Of a DNA stretch of 64,000 nt, positions 1-8,851 are shown piece after piece. The stretch covers positions 62,001 through 126,000 of the forward strand of contig CALOFP010000002.1 of the NCBI GenBank assembly GCA_942492635.1, written 5' to 3'. The translations under genes and the position numbers were made by a program. Below the pieces are notes generated by a model. That model did no database searches. It was given only the letters and a program-made list of their open reading frames with translations, and was not told where the DNA came from. Position 1 is the first letter of the stretch. Each line of letters starts with the position of its first letter. Origin of the DNA: CALOFP01 sp942492635 (GTDB lineage Bacteria; UBP6; UBA1177; CALOFP01).

Positions 1-15
1 CAAGCGGGTTGAGAG

Positions 16-837
16 CTAGAAAGAGAGCGACAATGAAAAAAGTGATTCTGAAATTTCTATATTCCACGAAAATTCTCCTTTTATTCCAGCTATGCTGAGC
101 AGGGTCAGGCCCAGACCGTTGCCGTTGAGATTGCCCTGCTTATAGAAAGGCCTTCGTAAAACAGCCTTCGGTTTGGTAAATGAAAAAGGGTACCTGTGAA
201 GATTTGTTAATGAAATTTTTCGGTTTGGAAGATCTACAATAACTTTTTCCTCTCCGGAAGAGTGTAGTTGCCAGTTTGAGATTAACTCCAGAGCAACTGA
301 AAACATCAGTTTTTCTGAAGGAAGCATAAAAGAATCTCCCTCTATCTCCTGAAAAATCGGAGCAACTCCACTTCTTCGTGCTAGACTTTTCAGGTGAAAT
401 AGAAAGCTTTTCAGGTCCAGATCACGTGTTATGGCAATGTCGTTCTGTAGAAGATGTCCAATGAGGTTGACCTGTTTACCCAATCGGCTTCCTTTTTTAA
501 CTCTTTTCAGGATGGTTTCATCGGAAAGATAGGCGAAATCGGCAAGAGGTGCAATAAGGTTTACGATGTCGTGACCAAGTCGACTGACGAAATCCCTTCC
601 CATGAAACCGAGGATCATCTCCGGAATTTCACTTTCGGGTGTTTCAGGGGAGAGCGGCAGAACATGAGGAGGGGTTTTGCTCTCGATAAGAGTTTTCTCA
701 TCAGCGCCGTCGTAGAAGAAGACGTCTGCCGGTTCACTACTTCTTCTGGAAATTTGGTCTCGGTTGAAAATCAGGTCGACTGTGCCTTCAGAACTGCTCT
801 CTTTGAATGCTGCGGTTGTGTACCACTTCTCACTCAT
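16..837 (-). CDS. Histidine-kinase-like protein with degenerate ATPase domain
   Basis: This is a 273-residue soluble protein without a signal peptide or membrane segment. The N-terminal ~70 residues are unassigned. Residues ~80-130 form a helical pair with a possible phospho-acceptor motif GHDIVNL (His89). Residues ~175-273 look like a reduced HATPase_c fold: an N-box-like ELISN at 184-188 and a clear G2-type loop GNGLGLTLLSIAG at 239-251. The usual DxGxG G1 box is not recognisable, so ATP binding is uncertain. The start is supported by GGAGGAG seven bases upstream. It overlaps the end of the upstream transglutaminase-like gene by 8 bases, which implies translational coupling. It may be a minimal or ChpT-like phosphotransfer protein, or an inactive kinase. 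The family call is inference from motifs. Confidence 0.6.
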   Translation of the reverse strand: MSEKWYTTAAFKESSSEGTVDLIFNRDQISRRSSEPADVFFYDGADEKTLIESKTPPHVLPLSPETPESEIPEMILGFMGRDFVSRLGHDIVNLIAPLADFAYLSDETILKRVKKGSRLGKQVNLIGHLLQNDIAITRDLDLKSFLFHLKSLARRSGVAPIFQEIEGDSFMLPSEKLMFSVALELISNWQLHSSGEEKVIVDLPNRKISLTNLHRYPFSFTKPKAVLRRPFYKQGNLNGNGLGLTLLSIAGIKGEFSWNIEISESLFSLSLSF

Positions 838-2200
838 AGGAGAACTCCTCCACAGAAACCGAAATCTTGTTAAGAAGTTTCAGAATTGTGAGCGATACCT
901 TCTCCCTCCCGTCATCATCGCCGGACAGATACACGAGTGCGATTCTTGCTGAGTCCGCAGGAAACTGGTTGAATGTTGGATCTGCAGAAATCCATTTTCC
1001 GTCAACGAAAACCTCGTTCCAGTTGTGGAAAAAAAGGCGGTTGCCGTTGTCAAGAACTAGTCCGTAAACCATTCTAACAGGGATTTCCAGTGACTTGAGG
1101 ATAGCGGAAAAGAGCGTAGCGTGTTCTGTGCAGTCGCCCTCCTTTTTCTCAAGAACTTCCGATGCTGTAAGGTTTCCGTATTTATAGCTCTTTGATTTTA
1201 TTGTATCGAAAACGAAAGAGGCGATCTCTTCCGCCAGTTTTTTGTTCTTTGGGTGATTTCTCCACTTTTTGGAAACTTTTCTAACAGCCTCGGAGTCTTT
1301 ATCTTCAAAAAGGTTGGCTTTGAGAAATTGTTTCGTATCCTTTATTGTGTTGCAGTTTCCATTTGATTCAACCGTTATGTGGTAGAATCCATTCTGCTTT
1401 TTTTCTATCTTTTGAAGACAGGATGGAATGTTTTCCGGAAGCGATCCTTTTATCTTGAATTTGATTTTTGTGCTTTTCCTTGGTTTTGACACGAACTTTC
1501 CGGTGTTTCGAACAGATGTCACAAAGAGAAGATCCTTCTCCTTTTTTTCCGACGATCCCAACTCTTCTGCGACATATGTCAGAAGACCTCCCTGGAGAAT
1601 TGAGCGGAGAACTCGTCCCTCTTTAACGTGGTTTTCAATCGGTATTCCTTCATAGTTGATGAAAACCTTCAAAAAATCCTTTTCGGGAGATGATCGGTAT
1701 TTGATGTTTTTCAGAGTCAGATTCTCTTCTGATATAACCTGAAGAGTTCCTGCTTTCTTGAAGAAATCAGCACTGTATTTTTTGAATATCATTCCAAAAA
1801 AGGTCACTCCTTCGGTCAGTTTCAAAGTTCTCTCTTCGGAACTGGAACCTCTTTTTATAACAATTTGAAGTCTGTTGCCGGAAACAGTTCCACTGGTTTT
1901 TGTGGAGAATCCACCTTCAGTCGATGTTGAGAGAAAACTTATCGGTTTGTATGAGTCACATTCGACTTTTGAAAGCGTTCTGTTCCGTACTGTAAGTTTG
2001 TTTCTGCCTCTGACTACGGAAATGGTTGAATTGCTCTCAAGAGAAAGAATGCATCGCCCATCGATTTTTTCCTTTTTCCAAACCTCAACTGCAGTTCCGA
2101 CCGGTGAACCCATCATTTCAATGCGGTACCTGAATGTTTCCCCAAAGAGAGAGGTGCAAAGAAAAAGTGTGAAAAGTAATACGAAAATTTTAGAATACAT
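830..2200 (-). CDS. Exported transglutaminase-like (cysteine protease fold) protein
   Basis: This 456-residue protein has an N-terminal signal peptide (hydrophobic segment ~5-18, then LFGE). The C-terminal part holds a transglutaminase-like core with the Cys-His-Asp triad in order: Cys357 in EGDCTEHA, His392 in FHNWNEVFV and Asp407 in SADPTF. The first ~300 residues are beta-rich and unassigned. Such periplasmic proteins act as proteases, transglutaminases or binding modules, and the substrate cannot be read here. The ATG at 2200 is preferred over an in-frame TTG at 2212. Neither has a good ribosome-binding site. It lies between a large lipoprotein gene (upstream) and a kinase-like gene whose start overlaps its stop, so a three-gene operon is likely. 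Confidence 0.75.
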   Translation of the reverse strand: MYSKIFVLLFTLFLCTSLFGETFRYRIEMMGSPVGTAVEVWKKEKIDGRCILSLESNSTISVVRGRNKLTVRNRTLSKVECDSYKPISFLSTSTEGGFSTKTSGTVSGNRLQIVIKRGSSSEERTLKLTEGVTFFGMIFKKYSADFFKKAGTLQVISEENLTLKNIKYRSSPEKDFLKVFINYEGIPIENHVKEGRVLRSILQGGLLTYVAEELGSSEKKEKDLLFVTSVRNTGKFVSKPRKSTKIKFKIKGSLPENIPSCLQKIEKKQNGFYHITVESNGNCNTIKDTKQFLKANLFEDKDSEAVRKVSKKWRNHPKNKKLAEEIASFVFDTIKSKSYKYGNLTASEVLEKKEGDCTEHATLFSAILKSLEIPVRMVYGLVLDNGNRLFFHNWNEVFVDGKWISADPTFNQFPADSARIALVYLSGDDDGREKVSLTILKLLNKISVSVEEFSYE

Positions 2201-2270
2201 AATTTTTATCAAAGAAGTTAATCTGGGAATTTATAGCAGAATTCTAGGGAAAATACAAGATAATGGGCGA

Positions 2271-4307
2271 TTACTCACCAGGCTGAATGTATGCTGGGCT
2301 TCTTTCTTCTTTATATGTTCCACCTGTGCACTTACCCCTTTCAACGCCATAATGGTAGTTTTCGTCTGTTTGGGGGGTAAATTCATGAGGTTTTTCAACC
2401 CATTTGTAGTACATTTTCTGGTCGAAGATCGGAACTCTGTCGCAGAAACCGCTCTCAATTGTGCAGATGCGGTAGTTGGCCGCCTCGTCATAAACTTTTG
2501 CATCACCCTGTTTGTTAACTCCAGCGTTGTCCGGTTTGCCTTCGAGTGAGTTGTCCCAGTTAATAAGTGCTACCGGAATGTGTTCATTCTTGCGGAGTAT
2601 AATTTTCCTTACTATGGCCTTATCCTTGTTCGCTCTCGGTGCCAGATCGCTATCTATCTTGATAACGAGTGTTGCCTCAACGTTTTTATACTTCTCAGTT
2701 TCGCACCTGCCTTTTCCTTCAAAGTCCTCACACCTGAAGTAGTCAACAACAACCAGGTAGTCTCCGTCCTCAATAGCTCCGTTGTCCTTCTCAAAAAGAC
2801 CGAGGTTTATTGTTTCCGGTCCGTATCCCCACTTGTTGTCAAGCATGATTCTGGCATTCCATGTGTTTGTATCGGTGTTCGGCAGACCCTTATCGTCGTA
2901 GTAGCAGTCGTCATGGGTGTCTGTGGCGATTTCGGTATCCGTTCCATGCATCGTGCACATGTAACCGAACTCGTACCCCATAGGATCTTCGGTCCATTCG
3001 GGGGAGTGTTTTTTCTTTATTAGGTGGACGTCCAGGTCGACGTCGACACCTGTTCTGTTTCCGACATTCTCCTGATTGTTCTGATTTCCTACACCTTCCC
3101 ACAAAAGTGTCACTTCGACACGGGATACGGGCTGGATTTCAGGACTGCAGTATGTGATTGCTGTAGAACTGAACAATCCTGTGTTCTTATCTTCGGCTTT
3201 TACCTGAAGTTTGACGAGGTAGATGTTTTCCTTAAACTTGTTGCAGTACATATGCCTATCAAAAAGGTTGTCATGAAGGCAATTTGATATGCAGAGTTCG
3301 TCGTTGCTTGAAGAACATCCGGCTTTGCATTCATCTTCGTTCTTTTCAACCTCTTTGCACTTTTCATCATTGTAGTTTTCGTTGGGCAGAACATTGTTCG
3401 GAGTTGTAGAGTAGCCGTAGAATGCCGCAGATGCTGGAGCTACGCTCTCGTCTTCACGATGCCAAGTGTTTTCGATGTTAGTGTTTGGATCCGAAAATGT
3501 AAGATGTGATTTTTTCTCATACTTTGTCGGCGTATCCACAAGACTCCAGTTGTAGTGAAGTATATAGTTTGTACTTTTCGATCCGTTTTGCTCGAAGATG
3601 CCTGACTTTGAAGCGTCTAGCTGAACTCTTTCATTAAGGAAGTCAAAGATTTCTCTATTGTCTTTCGAAGGATTGCGGCAGTCAAGAACGGCCTTGGGGA
3701 GAGGAGGTCGTTTCGCGAGTCTGCGAAGAAGCACTTTGTGGCTTGTACTGTTTTTTCCGCAGGTGGCGGAGATGTTCTTCCCCGGATCATTCGTGCAGAG
3801 CTCAAGATAGTAGTTGCCGGTCTTATTGTTGGTGTTTGCTACGTTAAGGTTGTAGTTGACCTTAATTTTGATGTTTTTGTTGTATTTTGCCGTGCTGAAG
3901 TTTTCCTTGCACTTTTCTGTGTCGTTCGGGTCGAGAGGGCAGAGTGAGTTGTAGCTGTTGTTGGTGAAAGTGGTTTTCTGCAGTTTAGTGAATCCGTCTC
4001 TGGTAATGCCTTTGCTTATATTTGGAAGCTGGAAAGTGAATATGGGAGCTTCCTTAAGAAGCACGTAACCGGATTCGGTTTCTTTGATGAGATTTATCTT
4101 CTGGATTGTAAGTTCGCCGGTTATGCCGAGATTGCGGATAGTAAATTCCCTCGTGGTGTCTTCACCGGCCTTCTCATAGGTGTAGTCCACTATCCATTTC
4201 GGGGGTTCGGATGTGACATCCGGTCTGCCTTCAACATCGTAGCTGTTGCATGAAAAAATTAGAAAAAACAGGCTGATGAAAAAGCCTGCTGTAAAAAGCT
4301 TCTGCAT
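2271..4307 (-). CDS. Large secreted lipoprotein, function unknown
   Basis: This 678-residue lipoprotein has a basic start, a hydrophobic run and a lipobox FLIFSC near residue 20, so it should be lipid-anchored. The ATG at 4307 has a perfect TTGGAGG six bases upstream; an in-frame start at 4346 lacks one. The body has many Asn/Asp/Lys residues and paired cysteines. A segment around residues 210-290 resembles immunoglobulin/PKD-type surface domains. A later DVDLDVHLI motif, followed by a block with WNARIMLDN and DGDYLVVVDYF, is of a kind I associate with large lipoproteins of Myxococcota-type bacteria. It is first in the run toward the transglutaminase-like gene. No enzymatic motif was seen. 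A surface adhesion or scaffold role is a guess. Confidence 0.7.
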   Translation of the reverse strand: MQKLFTAGFFISLFFLIFSCNSYDVEGRPDVTSEPPKWIVDYTYEKAGEDTTREFTIRNLGITGELTIQKINLIKETESGYVLLKEAPIFTFQLPNISKGITRDGFTKLQKTTFTNNSYNSLCPLDPNDTEKCKENFSTAKYNKNIKIKVNYNLNVANTNNKTGNYYLELCTNDPGKNISATCGKNSTSHKVLLRRLAKRPPLPKAVLDCRNPSKDNREIFDFLNERVQLDASKSGIFEQNGSKSTNYILHYNWSLVDTPTKYEKKSHLTFSDPNTNIENTWHREDESVAPASAAFYGYSTTPNNVLPNENYNDEKCKEVEKNEDECKAGCSSSNDELCISNCLHDNLFDRHMYCNKFKENIYLVKLQVKAEDKNTGLFSSTAITYCSPEIQPVSRVEVTLLWEGVGNQNNQENVGNRTGVDVDLDVHLIKKKHSPEWTEDPMGYEFGYMCTMHGTDTEIATDTHDDCYYDDKGLPNTDTNTWNARIMLDNKWGYGPETINLGLFEKDNGAIEDGDYLVVVDYFRCEDFEGKGRCETEKYKNVEATLVIKIDSDLAPRANKDKAIVRKIILRKNEHIPVALINWDNSLEGKPDNAGVNKQGDAKVYDEAANYRICTIESGFCDRVPIFDQKMYYKWVEKPHEFTPQTDENYHYGVERGKCTGGTYKEERSPAYIQPGE

Positions 4308-4553
4308 TTGCAACCTCCAATAATTGTTTTGATTCTTAACACACATTCCAAGAAATTATAAAAAAGCTGATGTAAATGTCAAATAAATGATAAAAGAAAT
4401 AATTAAAATGATTTTTGGATGTTAGCTCCAGCCTTGAAACTATCTTGGAGATGCGTTAAAATTCTTTACTGTTGCTTTAATGGGTAACTAACTATTTTCT
4501 TGATAAACATTTAATCATCAATAAACTTCTCCATATATTTGATTCGGAGTGAC

Positions 4554-5507
4554 ATGTCTGATTCCCGATACTGGATTACATGCCTCTACCCGGTTGAAAA
4601 GGGTTTTTTTGCCGGAGCCAAGGTGCATCTTACCGAATGCATGGAGTGTCCCATACTTCGATGTCCGAAAAAATCGGGCCCGTTTGTTTTCTATTTCCCA
4701 CGGTGGATCTCTATTGAAGATGCCCCGCTGAATAGAAAATTGATGGTGTTGAACAGAAAGCTCGCTAAGAAAGGGCAGGAATCCAGGCTCTACTGTCCGA
4801 AAGGCCAGAGAATTACAACTCGATGCACCGGGTATGTGCGGTTCTGCCTGTACAACAACATATGCGGAAAGATACTGAATAGGGAGGGAAGGTCTTTTGT
4901 CAAATCCCTTAGATGGAGGAAAGGAATGATCTATGTAGTCACATTTAATGACGGAACTGTCAAGGTTGTCGATAAGAAGGATTTCGGCGAGGTCAACATA
5001 GACAATGTGGAGATAGTCTATCCCGGAAATCTTGAGGTCAAGGTGGTGACGGAGCTTGTGCCTCAGGGAGAGGAGCAGGAAAAACTGAAGGAAACAGTCG
5101 CGACTTTCAAGGAAAAGTATGTGGGAAACGTAGTTACAAAAAATGGACTTGTGGATTTTGAGGAATGGTTTAACGATGCGGCTACCGGGGAGAGTGCGGT
5201 TATCCCAGAAACTGCTCTCGTTCCCCAGAAATCCTACAAAGTTGTTCGGATAAAAGGCGAGGTGCAGAAAAAGAAAAAAGATCTGGATTCCAAGCAACCG
5301 AAACTTTTCAATGAGGAAGCAGCTGATTCCGTTAATAAATCTGCGAAAAAAATCTCGAAATCCGCACAACCCTCAAAAATCGTAGAACCGGTGAAGACGA
5401 AGAGCATAGAAGAAAAATCAATAAAAAAACCGGTAAAAAAGTCGGAAAAGAAAACAGAAAAAGTATCGAAGAAGCCGGCGGCTAAGAGAAAAGCTCCGGT
5501 AAAGTGA
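4554..5507 (+). CDS. Cys-rich protein with long Lys-rich C-terminal tail
   Basis: I do not recognise this 317-residue protein. The N-terminal ~115 residues carry about ten cysteines, including CMECPILRC, YCPKG, TRC, FC and NNIC, which suggests zinc or iron-sulfur binding. Residues ~120-170 form a small beta-rich module. The last ~100 residues are low-complexity, rich in Lys, Ser, Ala and Pro (for example KKPVKKSEKKTEKVSKK), like histone-type tails that bind nucleic acid. No signal peptide, so it is probably cytoplasmic. The ATG at 4554 follows GGAG closely; an in-frame TTG at 4539 would put GGAG inside the gene. It begins the plus-strand run toward the ferredoxin and CitF homologue, 73 bases away. 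Nucleic-acid binding is inference from composition. Confidence 0.7.
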   Translation: MSDSRYWITCLYPVEKGFFAGAKVHLTECMECPILRCPKKSGPFVFYFPRWISIEDAPLNRKLMVLNRKLAKKGQESRLYCPKGQRITTRCTGYVRFCLYNNICGKILNREGRSFVKSLRWRKGMIYVVTFNDGTVKVVDKKDFGEVNIDNVEIVYPGNLEVKVVTELVPQGEEQEKLKETVATFKEKYVGNVVTKNGLVDFEEWFNDAATGESAVIPETALVPQKSYKVVRIKGEVQKKKKDLDSKQPKLFNEEAADSVNKSAKKISKSAQPSKIVEPVKTKSIEEKSIKKPVKKSEKKTEKVSKKPAAKRKAPVK

Positions 5508-5580
5508 AACGTTGACGATCTGTTAATCTTGTGATATTCTCACCTATAATTTTTTTCTTTTAAATTTTCAGGAGGTTCCA

Positions 5581-5754
5581 ATGAGCTACTTAATAGACAG
5601 GGATCTTTGCATAAGCTGCGGTATTTGTGCCGCCGAATGCCCGGTTGATGCAATCGTTCAGGAAAAAAAATCATATCGGATCGACCTATCTCTCTGCTCC
5701 GGCTGCGGAGAGTGCGCCCAGGTTTGTCCCGTAGGTTGTATAAGCGGAGGCTAA
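5581..5754 (+). CDS. Small 2x[4Fe-4S] ferredoxin
   Basis: This 57-residue protein is a bacterial-type ferredoxin. Two classical clusters are visible: CISCGICAAECP near residues 10-21 and CSGCGECAQVCP near 39-50. Each gives CxxCxxCxxxCP, and the fourth Cys of each binds the opposite cubane. It should carry low-potential electrons in the cytoplasm. The ATG follows AGGAGG with five bases spacing. Its TAA stop is one base before the ATG of the citrate-lyase-alpha homologue, so the two are almost certainly co-translated. That is an unexpected partner. It is a full-length ferredoxin of the usual 55-60 residues, not a fragment. Confidence 0.93.
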   Translation: MSYLIDRDLCISCGICAAECPVDAIVQEKKSYRIDLSLCSGCGECAQVCPVGCISGG

Positions 5755-5755
5755 T

Positions 5756-7315
5756 ATGAAATTTAACGGAAAGATTTACAGTGAGTACGGTTCAGCTTTC
5801 AATGATTCGGATTTTTCAAGTTCCATCGTAGGAAGAAGAGGCGCAAACCCTATTCCGCGAAGGAAAAGCAAGGTTGTTTCCATTGATGCGGTGGTGGATC
5901 TTCTTGAAGAGGGGGATGCCATCTCCTATCCGCACTACTACAGGACAGGCGACAGAGGTCTTGAATTTGTCATAGCAAAACTGAGAGAACGTGGAAAAAG
6001 AGGCATAGTCCTCTACGGAAATGCCCTTTTTGACAATACCGACCCATGGTTGTTCGAAGCTGTGAGGGATGGTGTGATCGGAGGCGTGTACGGAAACGTT
6101 TACAGATCCTTCGGCAAGCATGTTGTTGCAGGTGACCTTCTTCCCTGGGTCGGGGTCGGATTCAGCCACGGAAACAGGGTCAGGAAACTCCAGACGGGAG
6201 AAGTCCACGTAAAGGTCGCTTTCGGACCCGTTCCGATTGCGGATATCCATGGAAATGCCAACGGTGTAATGGGAAATCCAGCCGAATTTTGCGGTCCCGT
6301 GGGCCTTTTCGCCGCCGATGCTGAGTTTGCCGACTATACCTGTCTTCTTGCCGGTACGGTTTCAGACAAACTTCTCGTTCCTCCGGCCATTTCGATGGAA
6401 CAGGTGGACTTTGTAGTGCCTTTTGATACTCCCGGCCTTACGTCCGGAATTGGCTCGGGAACCTTGGATTTGGAGAGAATCAGATCCAAGGCATTCAACG
6501 TCACGATCGCGGAAAATGTTACTCGCGTAATGAAGGCTGCAGGAGTTGTGAAAGAGGGTGTCAACTTCCAGGTCGGAAGCGGCGCAGGACTTATAGTACT
6601 CGACAACATAAGAACAATGTTGAAGGAGAAGGGAATCCGGGCCGGATTCGCCATAGGTGGAGTTACAAGCATGCATGTGGATATGCTGGAGGAGGAGACA
6701 TTGAGCTCTCTTCTTCACGGACAGCTCTTCGAGCCGAGTGAAAAGGTAGTCAGATCCCTTCTGCACGACCCCCGACATCAGGAGATCTCCGCGGGCTATT
6801 ACGCATCTGTTGCCGGAAAGGAGGCTGCCGTAAACATGCTGGACGTTGCGGTGCTCAGTGCTCTGGAGGTTGATCTCGGATTCAACGTCAACACCGTATG
6901 TGCGAACGGAAGAATTATCGGAGGAATCGGCGGAGGACAGGATGTTGCAGCAGGAGCCGATCTTACTATAATGTTCCTTCCTCTAGCCACCGGCAAGAAC
7001 GGAAAAGGCTTCCCTAAGGTTGTAGATAAGGTTTTCACAAGAACCACTCCTGGCGAGGTTATCGATGTAGTCGTAACCGAGGAGTACGTGACCGTTAATC
7101 CCGCAAGTCGTTCCGGTTACAGGGATGCGATACTGGGGAACGCTAAATCAGAAGGATTGAAAATTGTGACAATTGAGGAGCTTCACAACCTTTCAGTCAA
7201 ATCGGCTTTGGAATTCGGTTTCCTTCCGGAGAAGTGTGAAACCACCGATGAGGTTGTTCATCTTATCGAGTGGAGAGACGGAACACTTCTTGATACTATT
7301 CGGAGACCTGTATGA
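5756..7315 (+). CDS. Citrate lyase alpha subunit (CitF-like) CoA transferase, stand-alone
   Basis: At 519 residues it matches CitF (about 510), the acyl-carrier/CoA transferase subunit of citrate lyase. Recognisable blocks include the segment around VKVAFGPVPIADIHGNANG, the block GFAIGGVTSMHVDML near residue 300, and LDVAVLSALEVDLGFNVN near 365, all close to E. coli CitF. The C-terminal block TTPGEVIDVVVTEEYVTVNP also fits. No beta lyase (CitE), acyl carrier (CitD) or CitC/G/X gene is nearby, and the neighbours are a ferredoxin and a membrane protease-like protein. The real substrate may therefore be another CoA ester. Homology is confident; citrate as substrate is not. Its stop overlaps the next start by four bases (ATGA). 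Confidence 0.85.
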   Translation: MKFNGKIYSEYGSAFNDSDFSSSIVGRRGANPIPRRKSKVVSIDAVVDLLEEGDAISYPHYYRTGDRGLEFVIAKLRERGKRGIVLYGNALFDNTDPWLFEAVRDGVIGGVYGNVYRSFGKHVVAGDLLPWVGVGFSHGNRVRKLQTGEVHVKVAFGPVPIADIHGNANGVMGNPAEFCGPVGLFAADAEFADYTCLLAGTVSDKLLVPPAISMEQVDFVVPFDTPGLTSGIGSGTLDLERIRSKAFNVTIAENVTRVMKAAGVVKEGVNFQVGSGAGLIVLDNIRTMLKEKGIRAGFAIGGVTSMHVDMLEEETLSSLLHGQLFEPSEKVVRSLLHDPRHQEISAGYYASVAGKEAAVNMLDVAVLSALEVDLGFNVNTVCANGRIIGGIGGGQDVAAGADLTIMFLPLATGKNGKGFPKVVDKVFTRTTPGEVIDVVVTEEYVTVNPASRSGYRDAILGNAKSEGLKIVTIEELHNLSVKSALEFGFLPEKCETTDEVVHLIEWRDGTLLDTIRRPV

Positions 7316-8109
7316 CGCCGTTTTTTCTTAAAGTTCGCAATTCAGTGGAGGCGCTGACTGTCGAACAGTGGAAGAAAATTGATCTTGAATATCGGGAAAA
7401 AGCCGAAATAGACCTAAAGGGGGTTGCCGTTTTTATTACGGCGGCCATCGTTCTCATACTTCAGCGATATTTCGGTAAATCCGACTTCATAACAGGTGTT
7501 GCTTGGGCGAGAACTTTCAGCAAGTCCCTTCCGTTTCCCGATATCTACCCCAATCTCTATTGGGCCTGTTTCAATATGGTTAACTACTTTCTTTTACCTG
7601 CCATCGTGGTGAAAGTAGTCCTTGGTGAGAGAATTCGGGATTACGGGTTCAAAATAACCCGAGATCGGAGGGTACTTTTTCTCTACATCGCCATGATTGC
7701 GGTTGTCCTGCCGGTTGCATGGATTGTTTCTCACAACCCTTCCTTCATGAGCAAGTATCCTTTTTACCGGAATGCAGGTGACTCTCTGGGGCAACTGCTT
7801 TTGTGGGAAGGTGCCTACGGTTTTCAGTTTCTCATGCTGGAATTTTTCTTTCGTGGATTCCTGTTGTTCGCACTTGCAAGGTACATCGGTTCCTATGCAA
7901 TATTTGTCATGGTGATTCCTTACACAATGGTCCATTTCGGCAAGCCTATACCGGAGACTTTTGGAGCCGTTGTTGCCGGAACAGCGCTGGGAACAATTGC
8001 TCTGAGAACACGCTCCATTTACGGAGGCTTCATTGTCCACGCTACCATTGCCTGGAGCATGGATCTCTTCTCCCTGGCAAACCGTGGGATTCTTCAAAAG
8101 CTTTTCTAA
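7312..8109 (+). CDS. CPBP (CAAX/bacteriocin-type) intramembrane metalloprotease homologue
   Basis: This 265-residue polytopic membrane protein has hydrophobic segments near residues 38-55, 85-105, 120-140, 175-200 and 205-260. The abortive-infection/CPBP motifs are present in altered form: motif 1 reads LEFFFRG near residue 180 (family EExxxR, so the first Glu is Leu), then a His in MVHFG, and HATIAW at the end for the third motif. These glutamyl proteases process or immunise against peptides in the membrane. With one catalytic Glu missing, activity is uncertain. The start codon overlaps the CitF stop, so it is in the same operon. No candidate substrate peptide was identified nearby. Confidence 0.8.
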   Translation: MTPFFLKVRNSVEALTVEQWKKIDLEYREKAEIDLKGVAVFITAAIVLILQRYFGKSDFITGVAWARTFSKSLPFPDIYPNLYWACFNMVNYFLLPAIVVKVVLGERIRDYGFKITRDRRVLFLYIAMIAVVLPVAWIVSHNPSFMSKYPFYRNAGDSLGQLLLWEGAYGFQFLMLEFFFRGFLLFALARYIGSYAIFVMVIPYTMVHFGKPIPETFGAVVAGTALGTIALRTRSIYGGFIVHATIAWSMDLFSLANRGILQKLF

Positions 8110-8151
8110 TGCTTCGTTTCTCTGAAAAACCATTGATGTAGGAGTCTAATT

Positions 8152-8305
8152 ATGGCTCGAGAGTTATGCTGATGTTGAAAACTATGTTGAAAAGATGTGG
8201 GTTGAAATGTTGAAAGATTCTTTCGTCAGACAATTCAATTGGTTGGAAATGGCGATCTTGTCGGAAGAAAATGTCGAAAAGATCGCTGTTTTCTATTTGG
8301 GTTAA
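8152..8305 (+). pseudogene. Possible frameshifted small gene
   Basis: An ATG at 8152 sits seven bases after GGAG and reads only six codons (MARELC) before TGA. One base over, from 8153, the frame is open for about 50 codons to TAA at 8303-8305. It reads like an amphipathic helical peptide (segments ENYVEKMWVEMLKD and WLEMAILSEENVEKIAVF). A single-base indel near 8160-8164 would join ribosome-binding site, start and open frame. It lies after the CPBP gene and before the convergent YjbQ gene. It could equally be a chance open frame; the peptide matches nothing I know. Confidence 0.25.
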
Positions 8306-8340
8306 AAATTTCTGTCTCTTCGGAAATGAATTTTTTGAAG

Positions 8341-8733
8341 TTACATTATTTTGACGTAAAAATTCCTGTTACGGGGGCCGTCGAATTCACAGAAATAGAC
8401 TCCCTGCCAGGTTCCGAGAAGAGGTTCTCCATCTTCAATGATGATGGATTTGTCACACCCGAAAAGAGATGCCTTTATGTGTGAGTCGGAGTTTCCTTCA
8501 AAATGGTGGAATCCGTTTTCCTTTGGAATGAGTTTGGACATGAAGTGTTCCATATCGTACTGGACATCTGGATCCGCATTTTCATTAATAGTGACGCCTG
8601 CGGTAGTGTGAGGAATGTGGATGAAAGCTACACCTTCGGTAACTCCGGATTGATTGATGGCTTCACGGATTTTTGATGAAATGTCGATCATCTGGTTACG
8701 ACGATCTGTTCTAATGGAAAATTTTTTAAACAT
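8341..8733 (-). CDS. yjbQ: YjbQ/UPF0047 family protein
   Basis: This 130-residue protein matches the UPF0047/YjbQ family in length and motifs: the HIPHTTAGVTINEN block near residues 40-53, then DPDVQYDMEHF, and the HFEGNSDSHIKASLFG block near 80-95 with conserved His residues that bind metal. Members can complement thiamine-phosphate synthase weakly, but their physiological role is unsettled. The ATG has GGAGGA seven bases upstream. It is the last gene of the minus-strand run from the carboxyltransferase and follows pgsA after 118 bases that hold no supported gene. Confidence 0.9.
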   Translation of the reverse strand: MFKKFSIRTDRRNQMIDISSKIREAINQSGVTEGVAFIHIPHTTAGVTINENADPDVQYDMEHFMSKLIPKENGFHHFEGNSDSHIKASLFGCDKSIIIEDGEPLLGTWQGVYFCEFDGPRNRNFYVKIM

Positions 8734-8851
8734 GATAAATCCTCCGATAGATATTTTTTCTCAATGGCGCCAGAACCGTATGCAATCACACCGCCTGATA
8801 TGTCGATTGTATCGATGCTGTTCGGCGACAGATTTTTTACAGTGGTGAAAA

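Noticed and set aside
2512..3287. Several plus-strand open frames inside the large lipoprotein gene
   Set aside because: They are antisense shadows without ribosome-binding sites or domain motifs.
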